This document shows, piece by piece, positions 44,713-52,484 of a DNA stretch of 64,000 bases. Made by a program: the position numbers and the translations under genes. Positions within the stretch are counted from its first letter, which is position 1, and each line of letters begins with the position of its first letter. Source of the stretch: Oceanithermus desulfurans. Lineage in GTDB: Bacteria; Deinococcota; Deinococci; Deinococcales; Marinithermaceae. Below the pieces are notes generated by a model, which did no database searches, was not told where the DNA came from, and saw only the letters and a list, made by a program, of their open reading frames with translations. The DNA is taken from assembly GCF_014201675.1 (NCBI RefSeq), contig NZ_JACHEZ010000002.1, forward strand, positions 307,780 to 371,779. The letters are read 5' to 3'.

Positions 44713-45015
44713 TCAGGTGACGCCCTGGCGCAGGGGCTTGATGTCTTCGTGATTCGCGCTTTGCCCGACCAGATAGAGATCGTACGCCTGCTGAAGGTTC
44801 AGCCAGAACTCGGGCGAGGTGCCGAAGAGCCGGGCAAGCCGCAGGGCGGTGTCGGGCGTCACGCCGCGCTTGCCGTGGATCAACTCGTTGACGCGGGGGT
44901 AGGAGACGCCGATGCGCCGGGCCAGCTCCTTCTGCGTGAGCCCGTAGGGCTCCAGGAACTCCTTAAGCAGCACTTCCCCGGGGTGGGTTGGGGTGCGGTG
45001 TTTGGGTAGCCTCAT
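44713..45015 (-). CDS. higA: HigA-family antitoxin (XRE helix-turn-helix)
   Basis: Neutralises HigB and represses the operon. Seen: 100 residues from ATG 45013-45015; PTHPGEVLLKEFLEPYGLTQ is the HigA signature, with HTH in KELARRIGVSYPRVNELIHG and TALRLARLFGTSPEFWLNLQ. A longer frame reaching 45390 exists but would overlap higB antisense text; homology starts at 45015. Toxin-first order (higB then higA) as usual for HigBA. Confidence 0.92.
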   Translation of the reverse strand: MRLPKHRTPTHPGEVLLKEFLEPYGLTQKELARRIGVSYPRVNELIHGKRGVTPDTALRLARLFGTSPEFWLNLQQAYDLYLVGQSANHEDIKPLRQGVT

Positions 45016-45089
45016 GATTCGATCCGGTCCTTTCGCTGGGGGGTGGCCCGCCCTTCTCGGGTGCGGCCTTCCCGGCCCTAGCCACCTGG

Positions 45090-45380
45090 TCAGTGGTAGT
45101 CGGTAATCCTCACCTCGCTGGCTCCTTTGCCTTCGTCCCACCTGAAGACGATGCGGTACTGGTCGTTGATGCGGATGCTGTGGTACCCGGCCAGGTGGCC
45201 TTTGAGTTTTTCCAGACGGTTGGCCGGAGGGATTCGCAAATCGTCCAGGCTGACGGCTGCGTTCAACATGTCGAGTTTGCGCCGGGCGCGTTCCCAAAGC
45301 TCTCGAGGGAGCGTACTCCTTGCGGCCTTGGTGTCGTTCCCGTCGAAAATGTCCTGCGTCCCCCGATGAGCAAACCGCAC
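45090..45380 (-). CDS. higB: HigB-family toxin (RelE fold mRNA interferase)
   Basis: Ribosome-dependent mRNA endonuclease in the family. Seen: 96 residues from GTG 45380; NRLEKLKGHLAGYHSIRIND and QYRIVFRWDEGKGASEVRIT match the RelE/HigB core, including the Arg in YRIVF. The N terminus VRFAHRGTQDIFDGNDTKAA is typical of the HigB subgroup. 74-nt gap to higA. The pair looks intact. Confidence 0.9.
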   Translation of the reverse strand: MRFAHRGTQDIFDGNDTKAARSTLPRELWERARRKLDMLNAAVSLDDLRIPPANRLEKLKGHLAGYHSIRINDQYRIVFRWDEGKGASEVRITDYH

Positions 45381-45404
45381 GCTTCGGCACCTCGCTGGTA
45401 TGGC

Positions 45405-45437
45405 ATATAGCGTATCACGTTATATGTTATATAGCAA
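45405..45437 (-). promoter_or_regulatory. higBA promoter and operator
   Basis: On the minus strand TTGCTA (45432-45437), 17-bp spacer, TACGCT (45409-45414). ATATAGC is directly repeated at 45405-45411 and 45429-45435, overlapping both hexamers. HigA binding is inferred. Confidence 0.55.
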
Positions 45438-45514
45438 GTCGGCCCAGCAGCGATGCATTATCGGCTTCTCCTCAAAGAGCCCGTGATCGGCGACTGGCGG
45501 GTAGGGCGGGCTCC

Positions 45515-46774
45515 CTAACCTTCCCCCTCCAGCCCCGGAAGCTCCACCCGGAAGACCGTCCGCCCCGGCTGGGAGCGCACGGTGATGCGCCCCTCGTGGG
45601 CCTCGGCGATCTGCTTGGCGATGGCCAGGCCCAGGCCGGTGCCCCCCTCGGGGCCGCGGGCGAAGCGCTCGAAGAGGTGGGGCAGCACCTCGGGATCGAT
45701 GCCGGGCCCGTCGTCGTGCACCTCCACCCAGGCCGTATCGCCGTCCGCGCCGACCACCACCCGCACCCCCTCCGCCCGCCCGGCGGCCCGCGCCGCGTTG
45801 GCCACCAGGTTGCGCAGGAGCTGGATCAGGCGGTCGGGGTCGCCCAGCACCTCGGGGGCGGCCCGCACCTCCAGGCCCACCCCGGGGAAGCCGGCCACCA
45901 CGCCGCGGGCCAGCTCGGCGAGGTCGACGATGTGGGGGTTGACCGTGCGCTCGGCCTCGCCGCGGGCGAGGGCCAGCAGGTCGCCCACGAGGCGGGTGAG
46001 GTGGCGGGCGGTGCGCTCGGCCCCGGCCAGCGCCTCGTCGTCGCCGGGGTGTTTGCGCAGGCGCTCGAGGTAGCCGGCGAGCACCGTGAGCGGGGTGCGC
46101 AGCTCGTGGCTCACCTCGGCCAGGAAGACCCGCTCCCGTTCACGGGCGTCGCGCAGCTCGGCGAGCAGGTCGTTGAAGCGGGCGACGATCCGCCCCAGCT
46201 CGTCGGTGGGTCCGTCGTAGGGGATGGGCGAGAGGTCCGCCCCCTTGCGCCGGGCCACCTCCTCGGCCGCCCGCACCAGCGGCCGGTTGGCCCAGCCCAC
46301 CCCCACGCGCACCAACAGCCAGCCCAGCGGCAGCGTGAGCAGAAAGATGAGCACCGCGACCTGGGCCACCTGTTCAAGCAGCCGGTCGATGAAGCCCAGG
46401 TCCTGCGAGACCGCGAGCACCCCGATGCTCGTGGCCACGTAGGCGGCTACGAAGCCCGGCCCGCGGTAGAGCTGCGGTCCCTCGTCGGCCTGAGTGAGCA
46501 CCTCCGCGGGGATGCGGTGCTGGGGCTCGTCGAGCAGGAAAGGCAGACCCGAGCCGTCGTAGAGGGCGACCGCGGTTCCCCCGGTGGGCCGCACCTGGCC
46601 GGTCGTCCCCGAGTTGTACAGCTCGGCCAGGGCGCCGGCGTCGTCGAGCAGCTGGCGAACGATGCGCCCCTCCAGCCCCGCGCGCAGGGCGCCGTAGATG
46701 CCGAGCAGGCTGAGCGCCAGCATCAGCGCCCAGATCAGCCCGAAGACCAGGGTGAGCCGGGTGGTGTAACGCAC
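45515..46774 (-). CDS. Sensor histidine kinase
   Basis: Seen: 419 residues from GTG 46774. Membrane helix 1 (about 8-30), external sensor region of about 100 residues, helix 2 (about 138-158), HAMP (about 160-210), HisKA with FLAEVSHELRTPLTVLAGYL (phospho-His), and HATPase: LLRNLVANAARAAG, VHDDGPGIDPEVL and GPEGGTGLGLAIAKQ. Pairs with the OmpR-type regulator 12 nt upstream. The sensor domain has no recognised fold; signal unknown. Confidence 0.93.
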   Translation of the reverse strand: MRYTTRLTLVFGLIWALMLALSLLGIYGALRAGLEGRIVRQLLDDAGALAELYNSGTTGQVRPTGGTAVALYDGSGLPFLLDEPQHRIPAEVLTQADEGPQLYRGPGFVAAYVATSIGVLAVSQDLGFIDRLLEQVAQVAVLIFLLTLPLGWLLVRVGVGWANRPLVRAAEEVARRKGADLSPIPYDGPTDELGRIVARFNDLLAELRDARERERVFLAEVSHELRTPLTVLAGYLERLRKHPGDDEALAGAERTARHLTRLVGDLLALARGEAERTVNPHIVDLAELARGVVAGFPGVGLEVRAAPEVLGDPDRLIQLLRNLVANAARAAGRAEGVRVVVGADGDTAWVEVHDDGPGIDPEVLPHLFERFARGPEGGTGLGLAIAKQIAEAHEGRITVRSQPGRTVFRVELPGLEGEG

Positions 46775-46786
46775 AACCGTATTCTG

Positions 46787-47494
46787 CTACGAAGCCGGCT
46801 TGCGCAACGCGTAGCCGACGCCGCGTACGGTGCGCAGGTAGCCGTAGGCCCCGGCCTCGCGCAGCTTGGCGCGCAGGTTGGCGACGTGCACGTCCACGAC
46901 GTTCGACTCGGTCTCCAGCGGCTTGCCCCAGATGTGGCGGGCGATCTCGTCGCGGCTGAAGACGCGGCCGGGGCGGCTGGAGAGCAGCTCGAGCAGCGCG
47001 AACTCCTTGGGCGAGAGGGCCACCTCGCGGCCGCCGGCGCGTACCCGGCGCGACTCGACCTCGATCTCCAGCTCGCCGACGCGCCGCACCTCGCCGCCCT
47101 CGCCGCGGCGCAGCTGCACCTGGATGCGCGCCAGCAGCTCGGCGGGGTGGAAGGGTTTGGTCAGGTAGTCGTCGGCGCCGCCGAGCAGCAGCTGCACCTT
47201 GCGCTCCACCGCGTCGGTGGCCGTGAGCACGATGATCGGCACGTCGCCGTGCTGCTTGGCGCGGCGGGCAATCTCGGAGCCGTCGAGGTCGGGCAGCCCC
47301 AGGTCGAGAACGATCAGGTGAGGCGGGTCCTCGCGCAGCTTGACGAGGCCCTGCATGCCCCCGGGCGCCCACTCCACCCGGTAGCCGGCCTCGCCCAGTT
47401 CGGCCTGGAGCAGGCGGGCGATCTCGGGGTCGTCCTCGATGATGAGGATGCGTTTAGGGTCTTCGGGGGCGGGTTCGGGGTGTTGGGGGTTCAC
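46787..47494 (-). CDS. OmpR/PhoB-family response regulator
   Basis: Seen: 235 residues from GTG 47494. Receiver domain with ILIIEDDPEIARLLQAE, phospho-acceptor Asp in LIVLDLGLPDLDG, and VLTATDAVERK plus KPFHPAELLAR; C-terminal winged helix with LSPKEFALLELLSSRPGRVF, SRDEIARHIWG and VDVHVANLRAKL to RTVRGVGYALR. It is followed by the kinase gene. It overlaps the preceding small secreted gene by 41 nt, so three genes form one operon. Confidence 0.95.
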   Translation of the reverse strand: MNPQHPEPAPEDPKRILIIEDDPEIARLLQAELGEAGYRVEWAPGGMQGLVKLREDPPHLIVLDLGLPDLDGSEIARRAKQHGDVPIIVLTATDAVERKVQLLLGGADDYLTKPFHPAELLARIQVQLRRGEGGEVRRVGELEIEVESRRVRAGGREVALSPKEFALLELLSSRPGRVFSRDEIARHIWGKPLETESNVVDVHVANLRAKLREAGAYGYLRTVRGVGYALRKPAS

Positions 47495-47855
47495 CCTCCC
47501 TCCTTTCCCTCCAAAAGTCCAGCGCCTTGGAGGTGCGCAGGTGGTAGACCCGTACGAAGGTTTCGCGCAGGCTGACGATGCCGGTGTCGAGCAGCAGGAA
47601 GATGTCGTCGCCGCGGACGCGGCCCTCGTAGATGTGCAGGCTGCGCCGGGTCTTGACGATCAGGCGGACGCTGGCGTTCTCCGGGGGGCGGATCGGGCGC
47701 GCCTTCAGCCGCAGCGCCCCCTGCTCGATCCGCCAGAACAGGTAGACGGTGCGCAGGTTCGGCGAGACGATGCGCACCTCGGTGCCGTCGGGCAGCGCCG
47801 GCAGGCCCGGCAGCGGGGCCAGGGCGAGCACGGCGGTGAGCAGAAGGCCGACCAT
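47454..47855 (-). CDS. Small secreted protein of unknown function, first gene of the two-component operon
   Basis: I do not recognise it. Seen: 133 residues from ATG 47853-47855 (the longer frame adds nine residues without support). Signal peptide LLLTAVLALAPLPGLPALPD, then a beta-rich body: VRIVSPNLRTVYLFWRIEQG, SVRLIVKTRRSLHIYEG and ETFVRVYHLRTSK. A leaderless-type promoter sits just upstream. By position it may be a ligand-binding or signal partner for the sensor kinase; this is inference. Confidence 0.65.
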   Translation of the reverse strand: MVGLLLTAVLALAPLPGLPALPDGTEVRIVSPNLRTVYLFWRIEQGALRLKARPIRPPENASVRLIVKTRRSLHIYEGRVRGDDIFLLLDTGIVSLRETFVRVYHLRTSKALDFWRERREGEPPTPRTRPRRP

Positions 47856-47861
47856 GCCCTT

Positions 47862-47867
47862 AGGATA
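47862..47867 (-). promoter_or_regulatory. -10 element of a leaderless promoter for the two-component operon
   Basis: TATCCT on the minus strand, exactly 6 nt, then ATG 47855. Divergent from the trpF promoter. Confidence 0.5.
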
Positions 47868-47921
47868 GCGCGCGGCGCGCACGGGGGCGATGTGGGAGCG
47901 GTTAAGCCCGGTTTAATGCAT

Positions 47922-47927
47922 TAGGCT
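47922..47927 (+). promoter_or_regulatory. -10 element of a leaderless promoter for trpF
   Basis: TAGGCT, exactly 6 nt, then ATG 47934. Confidence 0.5.
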
Positions 47928-47933
47928 GGGCCT

Positions 47934-48545
47934 ATGGAGCCGGTGCGCGCCAAGGTGTGCGGCCTCACCCGCGCGGAAGACGCCCTCGCCGCCGAGCGGC
48001 TGGGGGCCTGGGCGGTGGGGTTCGTTTTCGCGCCCTCCAAGCGGCGCGTCACGCCCGAGCAGGCGGCGGCCATCGGGGCGCGGCTGGGCCCCTTCGTGAT
48101 GCGGGTGGGGGTCTTCGTGGACGCGCCCCCCGACGAGGTGCTGGCGGTGGCGCGGACGGCGCGGCTCGGCGCGGTGCAGCTGCACGGCCGCGAGCCGCCC
48201 GAGTGGGCCGAGGCGCTGCGGCGCCACCTGCCGGTGATCAAGGCGGTGCGGCTTTCGGGGCCGCCCGATCCCGCGCTGCTGACGTACCCGGCCGACGCGC
48301 TGCTGGCGGACGGGCCCCGCCCCGGCAGCGGCGAGGCCTACGACTGGGGCTGGCTCGAGCCCCTGGCGGACCACCCGCGCCTGATCGTGGCGGGGGGGCT
48401 TTCGCCGGAGCGGCTGCCCGAGCTCTTCGCGCGGCTCTGCCCCTACGCGGTCGACGTCTCGAGCGGCGTGGAGTCGGCGCCCGGGGTGAAGGACGAGGCG
48501 CGGCTGCGGGCTTTTCTACAGCGGGTGCGCCGGGGCTGTGGATAA
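47934..48545 (+). CDS. trpF: Phosphoribosylanthranilate isomerase TrpF
   Basis: Third step of tryptophan synthesis from chorismate. Seen: 203 residues, TIM barrel; VRAKVCGLTRAEDALAA with the catalytic Cys, VGFVFAPSKRRVTPEQAAAI, AVQLHGREPPEWAEAL, LLADGPRPGSGEAYDW (Asp) and LIVAGGLSPERLPEL, VDVSSGVESAPGVKD. Stand-alone, not in a trp operon. Its TAA stop is part of a perfect DnaA box. Confidence 0.95.
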   Translation: MEPVRAKVCGLTRAEDALAAERLGAWAVGFVFAPSKRRVTPEQAAAIGARLGPFVMRVGVFVDAPPDEVLAVARTARLGAVQLHGREPPEWAEALRRHLPVIKAVRLSGPPDPALLTYPADALLADGPRPGSGEAYDWGWLEPLADHPRLIVAGGLSPERLPELFARLCPYAVDVSSGVESAPGVKDEARLRAFLQRVRRGCG

Positions 48546-48622
48546 CCTGTGAATATAAATGTGGAGATCCGGAAAACCCCGATACCCATCGTAAAAACCT
48601 GAAATATGCAGCGTGTGGATAA
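48537..48622. promoter_or_regulatory. Pair of perfect DnaA boxes in an AT-rich patch
   Basis: TGTGGATAA at 48537-48545 (overlapping the trpF stop) and again at 48614-48622, same orientation, 77 bp apart. A weaker TGTGGAGAT lies at 48560-48568. The DNA between is unusually AT-rich here. None of the oriC boxes is this perfect. It could titrate DnaA (datA-like) or regulate transcription. Confidence 0.6.
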
Positions 48623-48822
48623 ACGTATAGCTTTACGAAGTCGAAACGGCCGAAGCGCATCGGCTTTGGCCGCGCGGCCAGACTTGTTGCAAATGAATCG
48701 CAGCTGAGAGGGGCGGGCCGCGGGCCGCGGTCCGCAGGCCGCAGATCCCCGGCCGGCGGGTTGCATACCCCGGCGCTACGCTTTTCCCTAGCTTGGGCAG
48801 AAACCGGCTCAAGGAGCGGGTC
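48623..48822. other. Intergenic region, no gene seen
   Basis: Contains GC-rich filler (48700-48775) similar to 13940-13975 and no frame I trust. Ends in the ABC operon promoter. Confidence 0.4.
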
Positions 48823-48851
48823 TTGTGGAGCAGGTGGAGGTTTGGTATAAA
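48823..48851 (+). promoter_or_regulatory. Promoter of the ABC/acyl-CoA ligase operon
   Basis: TTGTGG at 48823-48828, 17-bp spacer, TATAAA at 48846-48851. Leader of about 30 nt with GGGAGG before ATG 48889. Confidence 0.6.
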
Positions 48852-48888
48852 CTGGGACCCAAACCACAAGCAGGGACGGGAGGGATGC

Positions 48889-50076
48889 ATGAAGATCACA
48901 CGTAGGCAACTGCTCCAAACCGGTATCGGAACCGCGGCCGCTTTTGGCGTGCCCTGGTTCGCCCGGGCGCAGGCGCGCCCGGTCAAGCTGGCGGCGCTGC
49001 TGCCGCTCACGGGCCCCTTCGCCTTCGCGGGCAACGCCGCGCTCGACGCCTTCCGCGACGCCACCGACTACGTCAACGAGGTGATGGGCGGCGTCGGCGG
49101 GCGCAAGCTCGAGCTGATCGTCGAGGACACCGGCTACGACGTCGCCAAGGGCACGGCGGCCTTCAACCGGGTGATCGGCAAGGAGAGCCCCGACGAGCTG
49201 CTCTTCGTCTACGGCGACTCCACCGGGCTTTCCAAGGCGCTGGCCCCCGAGATCGCCCGCATCGGGGTGCCCTACTCGGCCACCTCCTACTCGAGCGAGC
49301 TCGCCGACCCCGAGAAGTACCCGGGGATCTGGGTCTTCGGGCCCACCTACTCCGACATGATGGAGGCGCTGCTGCGCTACATCCACGAGAAGAAGCCCGG
49401 CGCGCGCATCGCCCTGGTGCATTCGAACAGCGAGTTCGGGCGCGACCCCATCCCCTACGTGAAGCAGCGCGCCGAGCAGCTGGGCCTGCCCGTCGTGGCC
49501 GAGGAGGTCACGCCGCTGGTGCTCTCGGACGCCACGCCCACCGTCCTCAAGCTGCGCCAGGCCAAGCCCGACTTCGTCCTCACCCAGGGCTACGTGCTCA
49601 CCGCCGAGCCGCTGCTCGTCAAGACCGCGCGCGAGTACGGCCTGAACGCCACCTTCATGGGCACCTACTACTCCTCCGAGGTTATCCTCATGAAGCGCGC
49701 CGGCCCCGCCGCCGACGGCTTCATCGCCACCTACCACAACGCCTACTCCTACGACAAGAACACCCCCGCGGTGCAGGAGATCTACAAGCTGCGGGCGTCG
49801 AAGGGCAAGGAGCCCGGCTACCTGACCACCTTCTACATGGGCGCCTTCTTCGTGGGCGTGGCCGTGGGCGAGGCCATGCGCCGCGCCGCCGCCGCCGGCG
49901 AGCTGACCCGGCCCGGGATCACCAAGGCGCTGGGCAAGATGTGGGACTACGACGCCATGGGGCTGATCCACTCGATGCGCTTCGTCAACCACCGGCTGCC
50001 CTACACCCGGCTCTACCGCGCCAACGCGGGCAAGGGCATCTACGAACCGCTGACCGACTGGCTCGAACTGGCGTGA
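48889..50076 (+). CDS. ABC transporter substrate-binding protein, branched-chain (LivK-like) type
   Basis: Periplasmic receptor. Seen: 395 residues from ATG 48889; twin-arginine signal KITRRQLLQTGIGTAAAFGV, mature start near RPVKLAALLPLTGPFAFAGN, a Peripla_BP_6 fold with KLELIVEDTGYDVAKGTAAF and ARIALVHSNSEFGRDPIPY. Ligand-contact residues of the amino-acid members are not conserved enough to call the ligand. The operon's ligases suggest an organic acid (see findings). GTGA overlap with the permease. Confidence 0.92.
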   Translation: MKITRRQLLQTGIGTAAAFGVPWFARAQARPVKLAALLPLTGPFAFAGNAALDAFRDATDYVNEVMGGVGGRKLELIVEDTGYDVAKGTAAFNRVIGKESPDELLFVYGDSTGLSKALAPEIARIGVPYSATSYSSELADPEKYPGIWVFGPTYSDMMEALLRYIHEKKPGARIALVHSNSEFGRDPIPYVKQRAEQLGLPVVAEEVTPLVLSDATPTVLKLRQAKPDFVLTQGYVLTAEPLLVKTAREYGLNATFMGTYYSSEVILMKRAGPAADGFIATYHNAYSYDKNTPAVQEIYKLRASKGKEPGYLTTFYMGAFFVGVAVGEAMRRAAAAGELTRPGITKALGKMWDYDAMGLIHSMRFVNHRLPYTRLYRANAGKGIYEPLTDWLELA

Positions 50077-50948
50077 CGTTCTTCTGGCAGCTGCTGCTCA
50101 CCGGGGTGGCGACCGGGGCGCTCTACGCGCTCATGAGCATGGGCTTCGTGCTCGTCTACCGCGCCACCTCGGTGGTCAACTTCGCGATCGGCGAGTTCCT
50201 GTTGGTCGGGGGGTACGTCACCTTCACGCTGGCCCACTTCCTGCCGCTGCCGCTGGCCATGCTGGGGGCGCTGCCCGTCGCCTTCCTGGTGGGCGTGGGG
50301 GTGGAGCGCGCCTTCGTGCGGCCTTTGATCGGCCGCTCGGTCGTCGCCGTGATCATGGCGACGATCGGCCTCGCCCTCACCCTGGACGGCGCGGCCCAGC
50401 TCGTCTGGGGGCCCGACCAGAAGTACCTCTCGGGCAGCCTGCCGCCGGTGCTGCTCACCTTCGGCGAGCTGATCCTGCCGCCGCGCGCCTTCTGGAGCCT
50501 GGCCATCAGCCTGCCGGTGGCCCTGGGGCTGATCTACTTCCTGCAGAAGAGCCGCTGGGGGGTGCTCATCCGCGCGGTCAGCGAGAGCGAGGTGGCGGCG
50601 CTGGCCATGGGAATCCCGGCGCCGCGCATCGTCACCGCGGTCTGGGGCCTCTCGGCGGCGCTGGCCGCGGTGGGCGGAGCGCTGCTGGCGGGGCTTTCGG
50701 GGGTGGGGCCGCACCTGGTGCAGCTGGGGTTGATGGTCTTCCCGGTCACCATCCTGGGCGGGCTCGAGTCCGTGGGGGGCGCGCTGGTGGCGGGCCTGAT
50801 CGTGGGCGTGGCCGAGGCCATGTCCAAGGGCTACCTCGAGGCCTACCTGCCCGGCATCAGCGAGGCCATCCCCTTCGTCATCGTCCTGATCGTCGTCCTG
50901 GTGAGGCCCTACGGCCTCTTCGGGCGGCGCGACATCGAACGGGTGTGA
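50073..50948 (+). CDS. livH: ABC permease, LivH family
   Basis: Seen: 291 residues from GTG 50073, eight or so membrane helices; GVATGALYALMSMGFVLVYR and ATSVVNFAIGEFLLVGGYVT are the LivH signature, and RAVSESEVAALAMGIPAPRI is the coupling EAA-like loop. LGGLESVGGALVAGLIVGVA near the end also fits. One half of the membrane channel together with the LivM protein. Confidence 0.93.
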   Translation: MTFFWQLLLTGVATGALYALMSMGFVLVYRATSVVNFAIGEFLLVGGYVTFTLAHFLPLPLAMLGALPVAFLVGVGVERAFVRPLIGRSVVAVIMATIGLALTLDGAAQLVWGPDQKYLSGSLPPVLLTFGELILPPRAFWSLAISLPVALGLIYFLQKSRWGVLIRAVSESEVAALAMGIPAPRIVTAVWGLSAALAAVGGALLAGLSGVGPHLVQLGLMVFPVTILGGLESVGGALVAGLIVGVAEAMSKGYLEAYLPGISEAIPFVIVLIVVLVRPYGLFGRRDIERV

Positions 50949-50949
50949 C

Positions 50950-51726
50950 GTGCTGAAGGTCGAGAACCTCAAGGCCCTCTACCGCGGCGTCATCCTGGCC
51001 CTCGACGGGGTCTCGCTCGAGCTCGCAAAGGGCGAGGCCGTGGCCGTGCTGGGCCCCAACGGCGCCGGCAAGAGCACGCTGGTGCGGGCGCTGGCGGGGC
51101 TGCTCGGCAGCTACGAGGGGCGCGTCAGCGACGGCCGCATCGAGCTGGGCGGCCGCGACGTCACCACCGCCGGGGCGCTGGCGGTGCACCGCCAGGGGCT
51201 GACCGCGGTCCTCGAAGGGCGGCCCATCTTCCGCTACCTGACCGTGCGCGAGAACCTGCGCGCCGCCGGGCACCGCCTGCCCGCCGGCGAGCTGGCGGCG
51301 CGCATGGACGAGGTCTTCCACTGGTTCCCGCGCCTGGCCGAGCGCAGCCACGAACAGGGCGGCTACCTCTCGGGCGGCGAGCAGCAGATGCTGGTGCTGG
51401 GGATGGCGCTGATCACCGACCCGCGGGTCCTCGTCGTCGACGAGCCCTCGCTGGGGCTCGCGCCGCTCTTGGTCGAGGAGCTGTTCGAGGTGCTGGCGCG
51501 GATGCACCGCGAAAAAGGCATGGCGCTGCTGCTCGTGGAGCAGAACGCCCGCGCGGCCATGAAGCTGGCGAACCGGGTCTACGTGCTCGAGCACGGCCGC
51601 GTCGTCTTCGAGGGGGAACGCGAGGCGGCCGAGCGCGACGCCGACGTGATGGAGTTCTACCTGGGCGCCGGCGCGGGCGGGTTTACGGGCGCCAAGCGTT
51701 ACCGCCGGCGCAAGCGCTGGATCTAG
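50950..51726 (+). CDS. livF: ABC ATPase, LivF type
   Basis: Seen: 258 residues from GTG 50950. Walker A VLGPNGAGKSTLVRAL, Q-loop region LTAVLEGRPIFRYLTVREN, signature GGYLSGGEQQMLVLG, Walker B RVLVVDEPSLGLAP and H-loop LLLVEQNARAA. All motifs intact. Basic C-terminal tail (AKRYRRRKRW). 1 nt after livH. Confidence 0.94.
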   Translation: MLKVENLKALYRGVILALDGVSLELAKGEAVAVLGPNGAGKSTLVRALAGLLGSYEGRVSDGRIELGGRDVTTAGALAVHRQGLTAVLEGRPIFRYLTVRENLRAAGHRLPAGELAARMDEVFHWFPRLAERSHEQGGYLSGGEQQMLVLGMALITDPRVLVVDEPSLGLAPLLVEELFEVLARMHREKGMALLLVEQNARAAMKLANRVYVLEHGRVVFEGEREAAERDADVMEFYLGAGAGGFTGAKRYRRRKRWI

Positions 51727-51734
51727 GAGGTAGG

Positions 51735-52484
51735 GTGGAACCGCTGCTCTCGGTCGAACAGGTAACCTTGCGCTTCAAGGGAGTGCTCGCCCTCGCGGAC
51801 GTGAGCTTTAGCGTGCCCGCGGGCGCGTTCTACGCAATCATAGGTCCCAACGGCGCGGGCAAGACGAGCCTGCTCAACGTCCTCTCGGGCCTCTACCGGC
51901 CCCAGCGGGGCCGGGTGCGCTTCGACGGCCGCCCCCTCGAGGGCCAGAGCCCCCAGGCGCGCACCCGTCTGGGGCTGGGGCGCACCTTCCAGAACCTGGA
52001 GATCTTCCGCGGCATGACCGCGCTCGAGAACGTCAAGCTGGGGGCCGACCTGCGCTTCGGCTACCCGGCGCTCTTGCCGCGGGCGCGCCGCGAGCAGGCG
52101 GCGCGCGCCTGGGCGGAAGAGGTGATGGACTACCTGCACCTCGCCCCCTACCGCCACGTCCCCGCGGGGATGCTGCCCTACGGGCTGCAGAAGCGCGTGG
52201 AGGTGGCGCGGGCGCTGGCGGGGCGGCCCAAGCTGCTGCTGCTCGACGAGCCCATGGCGGGGCTGGCGCTCGAGGAGAAGCAGGACCTGGCCCGCTACCT
52301 GCTCGACGCCCGCCGCGAGTGGGGGGTGACCCTCGTCTGGGTCGAGCACGACCTGCGCGCGGTGATGGAGCTCTCCGACGGCGTCCTGGTGCTCTCGTAC
52401 GGCGAGGTGCTCTACGAGGGCGAGCCCGCGGGGGCGCGCGAGAACCCGCGCGTCGTCGAGGCCTACCTGGGGGCGGAGGCGTGA
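51735..52484 (+). CDS. livG: ABC ATPase, LivG type, with a degenerate signature motif
   Basis: Seen: 249 residues from GTG 51735, with AGGAGG 4 nt upstream. Walker A IIGPNGAGKTSLLNVL, GRTFQNLEIFRGMTALENVK (Q-loop), Walker B LLLLDEPMAGLAL and H-loop VWVEHDLRAVMEL. The signature is LPYGLQKRVEVARAL, where LivG usually has LSYGEQR; the Ser-to-Pro and Glu-to-Leu changes are odd. The missing LivG C-terminal segment shortens nothing important. GTGA overlap with the ligase. Confidence 0.92.
   Translation: MEPLLSVEQVTLRFKGVLALADVSFSVPAGAFYAIIGPNGAGKTSLLNVLSGLYRPQRGRVRFDGRPLEGQSPQARTRLGLGRTFQNLEIFRGMTALENVKLGADLRFGYPALLPRARREQAARAWAEEVMDYLHLAPYRHVPAGMLPYGLQKRVEVARALAGRPKLLLLDEPMAGLALEEKQDLARYLLDARREWGVTLVWVEHDLRAVMELSDGVLVLSYGEVLYEGEPAGARENPRVVEAYLGAEA

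Noticed and set aside
45016..45390. 225-residue HigA frame
   Set aside because: The extra N-terminal part overlaps higB and its operator region out of frame and reads as antisense-like Pro/Arg-rich text.
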